From assembly GCF_030412785.1 (NCBI RefSeq), contig NZ_CP125296.1, positions 1,426,001 to 1,490,000 of the forward strand: a stretch of DNA of 64,000 nucleotides, read 5' to 3'. Source of the DNA: Paraburkholderia sabiae. GTDB lineage: Bacteria > Pseudomonadota > Gammaproteobacteria > Burkholderiales > Burkholderiaceae. Positions 47,036 to 55,231 of the stretch are shown here, one piece after another (positions within the stretch are counted from its first letter, which is position 1; the number at the start of each line of letters is the position of its first letter). The position numbers were made by a program, and so were the translations under genes. The notes under the pieces are model-generated. The model was not told the origin of the DNA. It did no database searches and saw only the letters and a list, made by a program, of their open reading frames with translations.

Positions 47036-47054
47036 GCGAATCTCCTTGTGATGA

Positions 47055-48056
47055 TCAGTTCTTGCGCCGCTGACTGAGCGCATCGAGCATGACGGCGGCG
47101 AAAATGACGCCGCCCTGAATGAACTGGGTCCAGAATGGATTGACGCCGAGCAGCGACAGACCGACGTTGATCACGCCGATCAGCACTACGCCAATAAACG
47201 TCCCGACAATCGAGCCGCGCCCGCCCGCCAGCGATGTCCCGCCGATCACGACACCCGCGATCACCTGCAACTCAAGCCCGTTGGCCGCCGACGGCAGTGC
47301 GGAATTGAGCCGCCCCGCAAGCACGATTCCCGCAATCGCCGAGGTCACGCCCGCGAGCGTGTAGGTCAGAAAAATCACGCGGCGCACAGGAATGCCCGCG
47401 AGCCGCGCCGCTTCCTGATTGCCGCCGACCGCAAACACCTGGTGGCCGAACGTCGTCTTGCGCAGAAGGATGTGGCCGATCACGAACACGATCAGCATCA
47501 CGATCATCGGCGCGGGCAAGCCGGCGAAAGTCTTCGCGCCGAATAGCGTGAATGCGTTCGGAAAATCGAATTTGGTGCGGCCATCGGAAATGGCGAGCGT
47601 GAGGCCGCGGCCCATCGCCATCATCGCGAGCGTCACGATAAACGGCACGAGCCTGAGCCATATCACCGAGAAACCATTCAGCGCACCCACGCCCGCCCCG
47701 ACCGCGAGCGCAATCGCGAGACCGGCGATGCCGACGCCGACGGCATCCGGCGTCGAACCGGCCATCAAGGTCGCAGCGACCATCCCGCTCAACGCCACCA
47801 GCGAGCCAACCGACAGATCGATGCCCGACGTGATGATCACGAACGTGCCGCCCACAGCCGCGATGCCGACCACGGATGTCTGCACGAGTATGTTGGTCAG
47901 CGTGCTGGTGGTGAGAAATTCGGGCGACGCTATCGACAGCACCACGCAGATCACGATCAGCGCGGCCAGCAGCGGACCGACGCCGCTGCGCAATTGCCGG
48001 ATCACACGACTCGAAAGGGCTTCCGGATCAGACTGTTTCGCTGCCGTCGACGTCAT
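47055..48056 (-). CDS. Sugar ABC transporter permease (RbsC family)
   Basis: A 333-residue inner-membrane protein of the BPD_transp_2 family, with about ten helices. GTFVIITSGIDLSVGSLVALSG and VIAGVVIGGTSLAGGRGSIV are the family hallmarks, as is TTFGHQVFAVGGNQEAARLAG, the segment that meets the ATPase. The ATG at 48056 overlaps the ATPase stop as ATGA, with GGGAG at good spacing, and is preferred to 48080. It is the channel of the pentose-type importer in this operon. Confidence 0.92.
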   Translation of the reverse strand: MTSTAAKQSDPEALSSRVIRQLRSGVGPLLAALIVICVVLSIASPEFLTTSTLTNILVQTSVVGIAAVGGTFVIITSGIDLSVGSLVALSGMVAATLMAGSTPDAVGVGIAGLAIALAVGAGVGALNGFSVIWLRLVPFIVTLAMMAMGRGLTLAISDGRTKFDFPNAFTLFGAKTFAGLPAPMIVMLIVFVIGHILLRKTTFGHQVFAVGGNQEAARLAGIPVRRVIFLTYTLAGVTSAIAGIVLAGRLNSALPSAANGLELQVIAGVVIGGTSLAGGRGSIVGTFIGVVLIGVINVGLSLLGVNPFWTQFIQGGVIFAAVMLDALSQRRKN

Positions 48057-49615
48057 GCTCGTGCTCCCGTTGTCGCCCATTGAATCACCGTCTCCGAATC
48101 GGCTTCGTCACGCGGCAGTTCGGCCACGATCCTGCCGCGATACATCACCAGCACGCGGTCGGACATGCCGAGCAGTTCCGGCAGTTCCGAGCTGACCATC
48201 ACCACGGCCGCGCCCGCGCGCGCCATGGCGACCATATGTGCGTAGATCTCCGTCTTCGCGCCAACATCGATGCCGCGCGTCGGCTCGTCGAGCATGATCA
48301 CGGCGGGCTGCGTGGCCGTCGCGCGACCGAGAATCACCTTCTGCTGATTGCCGCCCGACAGATTGCCCGTGATATGCGCAACGCTCGGCGCACGCACGCC
48401 GAAGCGCGCACTGGCCTTTTGCGCGAGCGAACGCTTGCGTCCATTGCGTACGAATCCGCCTGTCGCGATGGCGTTGAGACTCGACAGCACGATGTTTTCT
48501 TCGATGCTCGCGTCTAGCACGAGCCCTTCGAGCTTGCGATCTTCCGCGGTATAGACGAGACCCTGGCGCACGCCGTCGGCGGGCGAGCGGACCACGGTCT
48601 TGCTGCCACGAATGAAGATCTCGCCTTCCGTCACCTTCTGCGCGCCGAAGATCGCCTTGAGCAACTCCGTGCGGCCCGCGCCCGCAATGCCAGCAATCCC
48701 GACGATCTCGCCTGCGCGCACCTTGAAACTCGCATGCCGCACGATGGGCGGACTCGCGAGATCGCGCACTTCGAGCACGACCGAGCCGTAATCGCGCGGC
48801 TCCCACGGATAGAACGAATCGAGATTGCGCGCGACCATCGCCTGCACCAGATCCTGTTCCGTCCACGCCGACATCGGCCGCTCGCTGACGGTAGCGCCAT
48901 CGCGCATCACGACGGCGGAATCGGCCAGCTCGAACACTTCTTCCAGATGGTGCGAAATAAAAATGATGCCCATGCCTGCTGCACGCAAACGTCTGACGAC
49001 CGCATACAGATGCGAGATGTCGTCGTGCTGCAATGCGGCTGTCGGTTCGTCCATCACCAGAATGCGTGCGTCGCGCGCGATGGCTTTCGCCACTTCAATC
49101 AGTTGTCGCTTGTTCAGCGGCAGATCGCCGAGACGCATGGACGGCGACACGCCGTCGAGGCCCACTTGCGCGAGCGCCTGGCGTGCATCCTGATCGGCCT
49201 CACGACGCTGAACGAAGCCGTGTCGCGCCGGCATGCGCCCAAGAAACAGGTTCTCCGCCACCGTCATGTCGTTGACCAGCGACAACTCCTGATAGATCAC
49301 GGCGACGCCTGCATCGATGGCAGCGTGCGTGCCGCGTCCGAGCGGCACACCGTTGATCTCGATGGTGCCTTCGTCCGGTTCATAAGCGCCCGACAACGTC
49401 TTGATCAGCGACGATTTACCCGCGCCGTTTTCGCCGACGATGGCCAGCACACGCCCCGCTTCGAGCGTCAGGCTCACGCCGCGCAACGCCTTCACGCCAG
49501 GAAAGCTCTTGACGATGCCTTCCATGCGAAGCAGCGGCGGCGCTGTGCTTTCGATGTCTGCACGCGCGTGTGGCTGAACGTTGTCCTGCGGCTGCGAACT
49601 CGTTCCCGCGTTCAT
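48053..49615 (-). CDS. Sugar ABC transporter ATP-binding protein (RbsA-like, two ATPase domains)
   Basis: A 520-residue protein with two fused nucleotide-binding domains. The first has GENGAGKSSLIK (Walker A) and ILVMDEPTAAL (Walker B). The second has GIAGAGRTELLKAIFG (degenerate Walker A), LSGGNQQKV and VIMLDEPTRGIDVG. This is the RbsA/XylG/MglA layout. Start ATG 49615 follows GGATGAG. It drives uptake with the RbsC-type permease that overlaps its 3' end and the lipoprotein binding protein 58 bp upstream. The operon predicts a 5-modified ribose (methylthioribose or deoxyribose) as cargo. Confidence 0.93.
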   Translation of the reverse strand: MNAGTSSQPQDNVQPHARADIESTAPPLLRMEGIVKSFPGVKALRGVSLTLEAGRVLAIVGENGAGKSSLIKTLSGAYEPDEGTIEINGVPLGRGTHAAIDAGVAVIYQELSLVNDMTVAENLFLGRMPARHGFVQRREADQDARQALAQVGLDGVSPSMRLGDLPLNKRQLIEVAKAIARDARILVMDEPTAALQHDDISHLYAVVRRLRAAGMGIIFISHHLEEVFELADSAVVMRDGATVSERPMSAWTEQDLVQAMVARNLDSFYPWEPRDYGSVVLEVRDLASPPIVRHASFKVRAGEIVGIAGIAGAGRTELLKAIFGAQKVTEGEIFIRGSKTVVRSPADGVRQGLVYTAEDRKLEGLVLDASIEENIVLSSLNAIATGGFVRNGRKRSLAQKASARFGVRAPSVAHITGNLSGGNQQKVILGRATATQPAVIMLDEPTRGIDVGAKTEIYAHMVAMARAGAAVVMVSSELPELLGMSDRVLVMYRGRIVAELPRDEADSETVIQWATTGARA

Positions 49616-49673
49616 GTGCTCATCCTGCATTCGATGACGGGCGCGCGCATTGCGCACGACGCCCGTCGATTCG

Positions 49674-50783
49674 TTACTGGCTGACCTGCAACGACCACAG
49701 GCCGTATTTCTTCGTTTCGTCCGAATCGATATTCGCCTTATCGATCAGGAAGGTCGGCCATGCGTATGTCGCGGGCACGGACTTGCCCGCCGCGTTGTCG
49801 GCGATGAAACTCAACGACTTCGCGGCCATCTCGATCGGGTTCTGCGAGATCGTTGCGTCCTGCTTGCCCGCGCGAATCGCCGATAGTGCCTGCGCCGTGC
49901 CGTCCGCGCCGATCACGAGAATGTGATCCTTGTCGCCCGCCGGTTTGTAGCGGCCCGCGTTGTCGATCGCTTTTTCCGCGCCGACGGTGTTGTCGTCGTT
50001 GGCGCCGAATACCGCGTCGATCTGCGGGAATTTCTGCAGGATGCTGGTCATCGCGTTGAGCGACTTCTCCTGGTCGAATGCGCCTTCCTGACGCGCCACG
50101 ACCTTGATGTCGGGATACTTCGCAATCTCGTCGCTAAAGCCCTTCTCCCGATCTGTAGCAGCCGTCGTGCCGACCAGGCCGATCAGATCGACGACATTGC
50201 CCTTCGCGGAGCCGTAGCGTTTGGTCAGCTGATCGGCAATCCATTTCGCGCCCGTTGCGCCGAGCGCGACGTTATCCGACGCGACGAACGACGTGACCTT
50301 GCCGCCGTCCGACCCGCGATCGAGCGTAAAAACAGGGATATTCATCTGATTCGCTTTCTGAACCACGGGGATGATCGCCTTCGAATCGATCGGGTTCAGC
50401 ACCAGTGCGGTGATGCCTTGACTCAGCAGGTTATTGGCGTCGTTGACCTGTTGCTGCGCGTCGCCGTTCGCGTTGGTCTGCACGAGTTCGAACCCCTGAT
50501 CCTTCGAGCCCTTCTCGACACCCAGCTTCAGGCCGACGAAGAACGCGTTGTTCAGCGTCGCGATGGAAAAGCCGATCTTCGTCTTGCCGCCCGCAGCCGA
50601 CGACGCCGGCGCGGCGCTCGCGACCGCGGCGCCGCTTGCGCTCGCATCGCTCGCCGCCGTGCTGGACGACGGCGACTCGCTCTTCGAACAGCCGCTCAAC
50701 GCGGCGGCGATACACAACAGTCCTGCACTCGCCGGGGCGGCGAGTGACGTCCATCCGTTAAAGCGTGCTGAATACCAGGCCAT
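49674..50783 (-). CDS. Sugar-binding lipoprotein of the ABC importer (RbsB-like)
   Basis: A 369-residue protein. ATG 50783 is chosen because GGAG lies six bases upstream; the next ATG at 50795 contains that GGAG in its codons. The N-terminus ends in the lipobox LSGC, then a Ser/Ala-rich tether, and the Peripla_BP_4 fold begins TKIGFSIATLNNAFFVGLKL. GITALVLNPIDSKAIIPVV, IPVFTLDRGSDGGKVTSFVA, DAVFGANDDNTVGAEKAI and GKQDATISQNPIEMA are ribose-binding-protein landmarks. It should capture the cargo sugar for the ATPase and permease downstream. Confidence 0.9.
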   Translation of the reverse strand: MAWYSARFNGWTSLAAPASAGLLCIAAALSGCSKSESPSSSTAASDASASGAAVASAAPASSAAGGKTKIGFSIATLNNAFFVGLKLGVEKGSKDQGFELVQTNANGDAQQQVNDANNLLSQGITALVLNPIDSKAIIPVVQKANQMNIPVFTLDRGSDGGKVTSFVASDNVALGATGAKWIADQLTKRYGSAKGNVVDLIGLVGTTAATDREKGFSDEIAKYPDIKVVARQEGAFDQEKSLNAMTSILQKFPQIDAVFGANDDNTVGAEKAIDNAGRYKPAGDKDHILVIGADGTAQALSAIRAGKQDATISQNPIEMAAKSLSFIADNAAGKSVPATYAWPTFLIDKANIDSDETKKYGLWSLQVSQ

Positions 50784-50877
50784 GAGCGTCTCCATTGTTT
50801 GTATGGTGAGACATCGGATACGGGCGTCGGGGTACGCGAACGCGCTATCCGACGGGTCAGACTCGACACACTGCACA

Positions 50878-51552
50878 CTAGGGCCGTTTGCGTTGCACGC
50901 CGTAGTGACTGAACCTGTGAACCACTTCATCCATCTGCTCGTCCGACAGCACGGGCGGCACGCCGAGCGTCGCCGCTAGCAGGTATTGCTGTGCCAGCAC
51001 TTCTACTTCATTGGCGAGCCACAACGCCCGCGTGAGATCGGCGCCCAACGCAATCACGCCATGATGCGCAAGCAGACACGCAGTGCGGTTTTGCAGCGCG
51101 GCCACCGCGTGATCGGACAACGCCTGGCTGCCGAAGGTCGCATACGGCGCGCAACGAATCGAATTGCCGCCCGCCGCGGCAACCATGTAGTGATGCGCGG
51201 GAATATCGCGGCCGTGAATCGACATCGCCGTGGCCGCGTTCGAATGCGTGTGGACTACTGCTTCGATTTCGGGCCGCGCACGCAGGATGTCGCGATGAAA
51301 GCGCCATTCGGTCGACGGCCGTTTTTCGTCGAAGACGGGCGCGGACGCATCGATATCGAGCGGCAACCAGACGATCGTATCGGCTTCGAGTTGCGCCGCC
51401 GGCACGCCGCTCGGCGTGATCAGAAAGCCGTCCCGCCAGCGCGCGCTCACATTGCCCGAGGTGCCCTGGTTGATGCCGAGGCGCACCATTTCCCGCATCG
51501 TGTGCACGATGCCCGCACGCAGCGAGTCTTCCGTGAGCGCCGTGCCGTTCAT
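50878..51552 (-). CDS. Class II aldolase of the DHAP-shunt type
   Basis: A 224-residue zinc aldolase of the FucA family. NQGTSGNVSARW is the phosphate-binding loop; His101 and His103 (VVHTHSNA) and His164 (LAHHGV) are the zinc ligands, and Glu82 (STEWRFH) the probable acid/base. In the dihydroxyacetone-phosphate shunt the equivalent enzyme cuts 5-methylthioribulose 1-phosphate or 5-deoxyribulose 1-phosphate to DHAP and (methylthio)acetaldehyde or acetaldehyde. It lies 2 bp behind mtnA, so the order kinase-isomerase-aldolase is exact. It is not MtnB, because no MtnC/MtnD-type genes accompany it. Confidence 0.88.
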   Translation of the reverse strand: MNGTALTEDSLRAGIVHTMREMVRLGINQGTSGNVSARWRDGFLITPSGVPAAQLEADTIVWLPLDIDASAPVFDEKRPSTEWRFHRDILRARPEIEAVVHTHSNAATAMSIHGRDIPAHHYMVAAAGGNSIRCAPYATFGSQALSDHAVAALQNRTACLLAHHGVIALGADLTRALWLANEVEVLAQQYLLAATLGVPPVLSDEQMDEVVHRFSHYGVQRKRP

Positions 51553-51554
51553 GC

Positions 51555-52643
51555 TCACGATGCCGCACCCGCAGCAGCCGCCTGCGGCTGAAACATCGCG
51601 GCAAGGTTCGCTTCGAACGGTTCGGCGATGATGCCCCGCTCCGTGATGTAACCCGTGACCAGATCGTGCGGCGTCACATCGAAAGCGGGGTTCAGTACCT
51701 TGATGCCTGTGGGCGCGACCTGCTGACCGCCGAAATGCGTGACCTCGTCGGCATGACGTTCCTCGATCACGATCCTGCTGCCATCGGGCGTCTGCAGATC
51801 GAGTGTCGAAGACGGGCACGCCACATAAAACGGCACGCCGAAATGACGCGATGCAATCGCAAGACTCAACGTGCCGATCTTGTTCGCGAAATCGCCGTTC
51901 GCCGCCACGCGATCCGCGCCGACGATCACGACATCCACCATGCGCCGCGCCATCAGCGACGCCGCCATGCCGTCGGTGATCAAGGTCACGTCGACCTTCG
52001 CCTGTTGCAACTCGTACGTCGTCAACCGTGCGCCTTGCAGCAAGGGCCGCGTTTCATCGGCATACACGCGAAACGCGATGCCTTCCCGATGCGCCATGTA
52101 GATCGGCGCGGTTGCGGTGCCGAGACCCGTCGTCGCCAATGCGCCCGCGTTGCAATGCGTGAGCACGCCGCAACCCTGCGTAATGAGCGGCATGCCGTGC
52201 CGGCCGATCTGCTCGCATAGCAACTGGTCTTCGCGATGAATCTGCGTCGCCTCATCGACCAGCGCCCGATACAGCGATGCAGAGTCGCTCGCGCCCGAAC
52301 GGTCCGCCGCGCGCAGCATGCGCTTCAGACTCCAGTTGAGATTGACGGCCGTGGGCCGGGCGCTATCCAGATACGCGGCCTGCTCGATCAATGCGGCGCG
52401 AAACGCATCGATAGGCAGATCGCGCGAAGGCTGCATCGCCACGCACAGCCCGTAGGCCGCTGCCACGCCAATCGCCGGCGCGCCGCGTACGCGAAGTTCG
52501 TGAATCGCCCGCCAGACTTCGAACGCTGTCGTCAGCGTTTCGATCACGGTTTCGCGGGGCAAACGTGTCTGATCGATGATTCGCAGACTGTCGTGTTCCC
52601 ACGCGAGGGTAGCAGGCAGACTTTCGAACTTGGGCAAGACCAT
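51555..52643 (-). CDS. mtnA: 5-(methylthio/deoxy)ribose-1-phosphate isomerase
   Basis: A 362-residue MtnA-type isomerase, related to eIF2B alpha subunits. RVRGAPAIGVAAAYG (51-65) is the phosphate site. Cys164 in LTHCNAGALAT and Asp244 in VGADRVAANGDFANKIGT are the catalytic pair. It converts 5-methylthioribose 1-phosphate (or 5-deoxyribose 1-phosphate) to the ribulose form. GGAG lies upstream of ATG 52643. It is placed between the kinase and the aldolase, which confirms its role in a salvage sequence and excludes translation-factor function. Confidence 0.95.
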   Translation of the reverse strand: MVLPKFESLPATLAWEHDSLRIIDQTRLPRETVIETLTTAFEVWRAIHELRVRGAPAIGVAAAYGLCVAMQPSRDLPIDAFRAALIEQAAYLDSARPTAVNLNWSLKRMLRAADRSGASDSASLYRALVDEATQIHREDQLLCEQIGRHGMPLITQGCGVLTHCNAGALATTGLGTATAPIYMAHREGIAFRVYADETRPLLQGARLTTYELQQAKVDVTLITDGMAASLMARRMVDVVIVGADRVAANGDFANKIGTLSLAIASRHFGVPFYVACPSSTLDLQTPDGSRIVIEERHADEVTHFGGQQVAPTGIKVLNPAFDVTPHDLVTGYITERGIIAEPFEANLAAMFQPQAAAAGAAS

Positions 52644-52681
52644 AGGTTCTCCACTACGATTTGATTGCGTGCGTTTTCCGC

Positions 52682-53950
52682 TTACTGCGCGCGATGTTCA
52701 CGGCCCTGTATATCGCGCGCCAGGTCGACGACCGCCGCAATCGATCCAAACGCATGACGCTCGATCAGCAAACGCTCGGCGAACTGGATGCATTTGACTT
52801 CGATGGCTGCACGGACCGTGTCGTCGGAAATGCTGGTGATATCCGCGACCTTCGCCATGCCGACGATCCGTCGAATCATCTTGCATCCGGCGAAACCCAG
52901 CGAACTTGCCAGCAATCGCTGCATGAAACGCGCACGATATGCGTCCGCACAGTTGCCGCCCGGGTCATCGCCGATGAAATGGCTCTTGCGGCGGCTTTCA
53001 TGTTCACGCCACAGCTTCTGAAACTTCTTCTCGAACGCCGACCAGATACCGGTGACCTGATCCAGCAGCCACTCGCGATAATTTTCGTGCTCTGCTTCGA
53101 TACGACGGTCGTGCCAGTCGCGCGAGAAATACGCAAGCAACAGATTCGCCAGCACAGCGCCGACATCGAAACCCATCGGCCCGTAAAACGCGAACTCGGG
53201 ATCGATGACATAGGTTTCGTCTTTGTTCACCATGATCGAGCCCGTATGCAGATCGCCATGCAGCAAGGTCTCCGCATCGTTCATGAACGACCATTTCATC
53301 TCGGCCACGGCCACGCGTAGTGCAGGCGTTCTCCAGACACGCTCGAGCAGTCGCTTCGGAAACACATTGCTATAGACGTTCGACGGATGATCTTCGAACG
53401 GGAACGTGAACACGAGTTCTTCCGTGATCTTGCACAACTCCGTGTTGATTGCTGCGCTCACGGCCTGCTTTTTCACTTCGGGCGCAAGAAAGAAATCCGA
53501 GCCGTAGAACAGCGTATGCGCGAGATACGTCGACAGATGATCGGTGAGCTTCGGATAGACATGACCGTCCATCAGCTTCTGTCGCAGGATCGCATGCGAC
53601 GACAGCCGCTGCATCACCATCAGATACAGTTCGGTGTCGGCGTGATACACACGCGGCACGTGTTGCGGGCATAGCTCGCCAAAGCGGCGCAGCGCAGCCA
53701 CTTCACGTTCCATCCGATGCCGCGTCAACGGCCACGACTTGCCGACGAGCCGCAAAAACGGTGGCGCCTGTTTGACGACGACACTCTTCTCCGGTGTCCG
53801 TGCGTTGCTGACGAAATACACGTAATTGAGGTTGCCGTCGCCGACTTCCGCGATATCGAGTTCGCCCGGTTCGTTGAGCAACGCATACACGGATGGCACG
53901 CCTCGCAGATACGCGGCCAGCTCCGAAGAACTCAGTGCTTCGAATTCCAT
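52682..53950 (-). CDS. mtnK: 5-methylthioribose (or 5-deoxyribose) kinase
   Basis: A 422-residue APH-fold kinase of the MtnK family. EVGDGNLNYVYFV is the nucleotide loop, VVVKQAPP the ATP lysine, HGDLHTGS (231-238) the catalytic loop with Asp233, and IDPEFAFYGPMGFDVGA the metal-binding Asp250/Glu252 segment. It phosphorylates the sugar at C1 with ATP. ATG 53950 has GGAGGAG seven bases upstream; a longer frame runs back over the GntR gene. The preference for methylthioribose or deoxyribose cannot be read from sequence. Second gene of the operon, 28 bp after gntR. Confidence 0.93.
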   Translation of the reverse strand: MEFEALSSSELAAYLRGVPSVYALLNEPGELDIAEVGDGNLNYVYFVSNARTPEKSVVVKQAPPFLRLVGKSWPLTRHRMEREVAALRRFGELCPQHVPRVYHADTELYLMVMQRLSSHAILRQKLMDGHVYPKLTDHLSTYLAHTLFYGSDFFLAPEVKKQAVSAAINTELCKITEELVFTFPFEDHPSNVYSNVFPKRLLERVWRTPALRVAVAEMKWSFMNDAETLLHGDLHTGSIMVNKDETYVIDPEFAFYGPMGFDVGAVLANLLLAYFSRDWHDRRIEAEHENYREWLLDQVTGIWSAFEKKFQKLWREHESRRKSHFIGDDPGGNCADAYRARFMQRLLASSLGFAGCKMIRRIVGMAKVADITSISDDTVRAAIEVKCIQFAERLLIERHAFGSIAAVVDLARDIQGREHRAQ

Positions 53951-53978
53951 CAACGTCTCCTCCGCGATCGAACCGGCT

Positions 53979-54701
53979 TCAGCGCTTCTTGCGAACCAGA
54001 TCGAACTTGAAGATGCTCGTGTTGTAGTAGTCGTTGCTGTAACAGATCGGTTCGCCGCTTTGATCGAAATCGACTTCGTCGAGCAACAGAAACAGACCGA
54101 AGCCGTCGCCGAGTTCCGGCAGATCGCGCGGCGTGAGAATGGTCGGCTGGATCGACGTGTGCGTATGCGACAGCCGGCGGCCGGTGCGCTCGAACATCGC
54201 GAACAGGGACTCGCCGCCGAGGTCCCCATGCGCCGCATCGAATACGTGCTTCGGCACGATGTCGATGCAATACGCGGCGATTGCATCGTCAGCGCATCGC
54301 ACCCTTTCGATGCGCACGCAATCGTCGCCAATGCCTAGCCGCAGTTTCGCGGCAAGATTCTCCGATGCCTTGATCTGATCGAACTGCAAACGGCGCGTCG
54401 AAGGCGTGGCGCCGACACTGCGAATCATGTCCGTCACAGACATCAGATCATCGAGCCCGCCTTCGAGCTTCAACGAAATTTGTCTGATGAAGGTGCCGCG
54501 TCCCTGCATGCGAGACAGCAAGCCATGCGAGATCATCTGGGCGACCGCCTCTCGCAGACTGGATCGTCCCACACCCAGCAGTTCACAAAGCTCGATCTCT
54601 GTGGGGATCTGGTCGCCGGGCTTGAGCGCGCGTTCCCGGATCATCACCATCAACGATTCCTGGATTTTGTCGCTCATCGAACGTTCGACGCTCAGGCGCA
54701 T
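53979..54701 (-). CDS. GntR-family (UTRA/HutC type) regulator of the mtn-dha operon
   Basis: A 240-residue regulator. The N-terminal winged helix is KIQESLMVMIRERALKPGDQ, then IPTEIELCELLGVGRSSLRE and LLSRMQGRGTFIRQ. The C-terminal UTRA domain follows: IERVRCADDAIAAYCIDIVP, GEPICYSNDYYNTSIFKFDL. UTRA domains usually bind a sugar phosphate or similar small molecule. It is the first gene of the operon, so autoregulation through the palindrome at 54740 is likely. The start could be ATG 54701 or 54677. Confidence 0.9.
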   Translation of the reverse strand: MRLSVERSMSDKIQESLMVMIRERALKPGDQIPTEIELCELLGVGRSSLREAVAQMISHGLLSRMQGRGTFIRQISLKLEGGLDDLMSVTDMIRSVGATPSTRRLQFDQIKASENLAAKLRLGIGDDCVRIERVRCADDAIAAYCIDIVPKHVFDAAHGDLGGESLFAMFERTGRRLSHTHTSIQPTILTPRDLPELGDGFGLFLLLDEVDFDQSGEPICYSNDYYNTSIFKFDLVRKKR

Positions 54702-54739
54702 GCCAATGTCTCGGAAGCGGAGGTAGAAGGAAATATAGG

Positions 54740-54751
54740 TCAGACGTCTGA
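54740..54751. promoter_or_regulatory. Candidate operator for the mtn-dha operon regulator
   Basis: TCAGACGTCTGA is a perfect 12-bp palindrome 38 bp upstream of the gntR start. Its half site GTCAGACG recurs at 55049-55056. Position and symmetry suit a GntR/HutC-type operator. Confidence 0.5.
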
Positions 54752-55145
54752 TGTTTTTATTGGTGTTAACCCGGGTGAATGGGGTTCTTGAGCATCTGGC
54801 GTGTCGATATCGTGGCTGGCGAGCCGGCCGTCAGCCAACGCACGCCCGCAGGCGTCTGTATCTGCGTCGACGGACCCGAAACCAGCTGGATCAGCGTGTT
54901 GGGCCGCCCAATGGGCACGTCGATGCTCCGTCCGTTCTCCGGAACCGCTAGGTCGATCATCCATTCGCCATGTTAGTTAGTATCCCTATATATCTAGGCG
55001 AGATAATGCTGGCCGTTTCAAATCCGAACAGACGGAATCGATAGGTACGTCAGACGGGACGTATATCCGTCTGCATGACATCTATTGGGATATACCCAGT
55101 TTGACACCACCTGAAACCAGAGATAACCGCAACAGAATATGTGAT

Positions 55146-55181
55146 CCAGCGAGCTAAACCCGCATGCGGGCGGCTCGCTGG
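55146..55181 (-). repeat. Long hairpin with internal palindrome
   Basis: CCAGCGAGC and GCTCGCTGG (9 bp) enclose the 12-bp palindrome CCCGCATGCGGG (55159-55170). The element is about 50 bp downstream of the exoprotein stop and could act as a terminator or RNA stabiliser. Confidence 0.55.
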
Positions 55182-55201
55182 CAAATTGATCGAATGACTA
55201 C

Positions 55202-55223
55202 GAGACGGAAAGGAATCCGTCTC
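55202..55223 (-). terminator. Hairpin after the exoprotein gene
   Basis: GAGACGGA and TCCGTCTC pair perfectly around 6 bases, 8 bp beyond the minus-strand stop at 55232. There is no T run. Together with the hairpin at 55146-55181 it probably ends the transcript. Confidence 0.5.
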
Positions 55224-55231
55224 TAATGTAA

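Larger units (their letters stand above)
54702..55231. other. Gene-free region with palindromes, upstream of the mtn-dha operon
   Basis: 530 bp between the operon start and the end of the filamentous exoprotein gene. Small open frames at 54751-54976 exist on both strands; one on the minus strand (54766-54960) has plausible residues (DVPIGRPNTLIQLVSG) but no homology I know. The region holds a 12-bp palindrome at 54740, CAGACGG..CCGTCTG at 55051-55073, and two strong hairpins (55146-55181, 55202-55223). Confidence 0.45.

Noticed and set aside
51555..52643. Translation initiation factor eIF2B-like protein
   Set aside because: The fold is shared, but the Cys164/Asp244 pair and its place between mtnK and the aldolase fit the MtnA isomerase.
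54766..54960. Small minus-strand gene upstream of gntR
   Set aside because: Open frame of 64 codons with plausible residues but no ribosome site or homology; an open frame also exists on the other strand over the same DNA.
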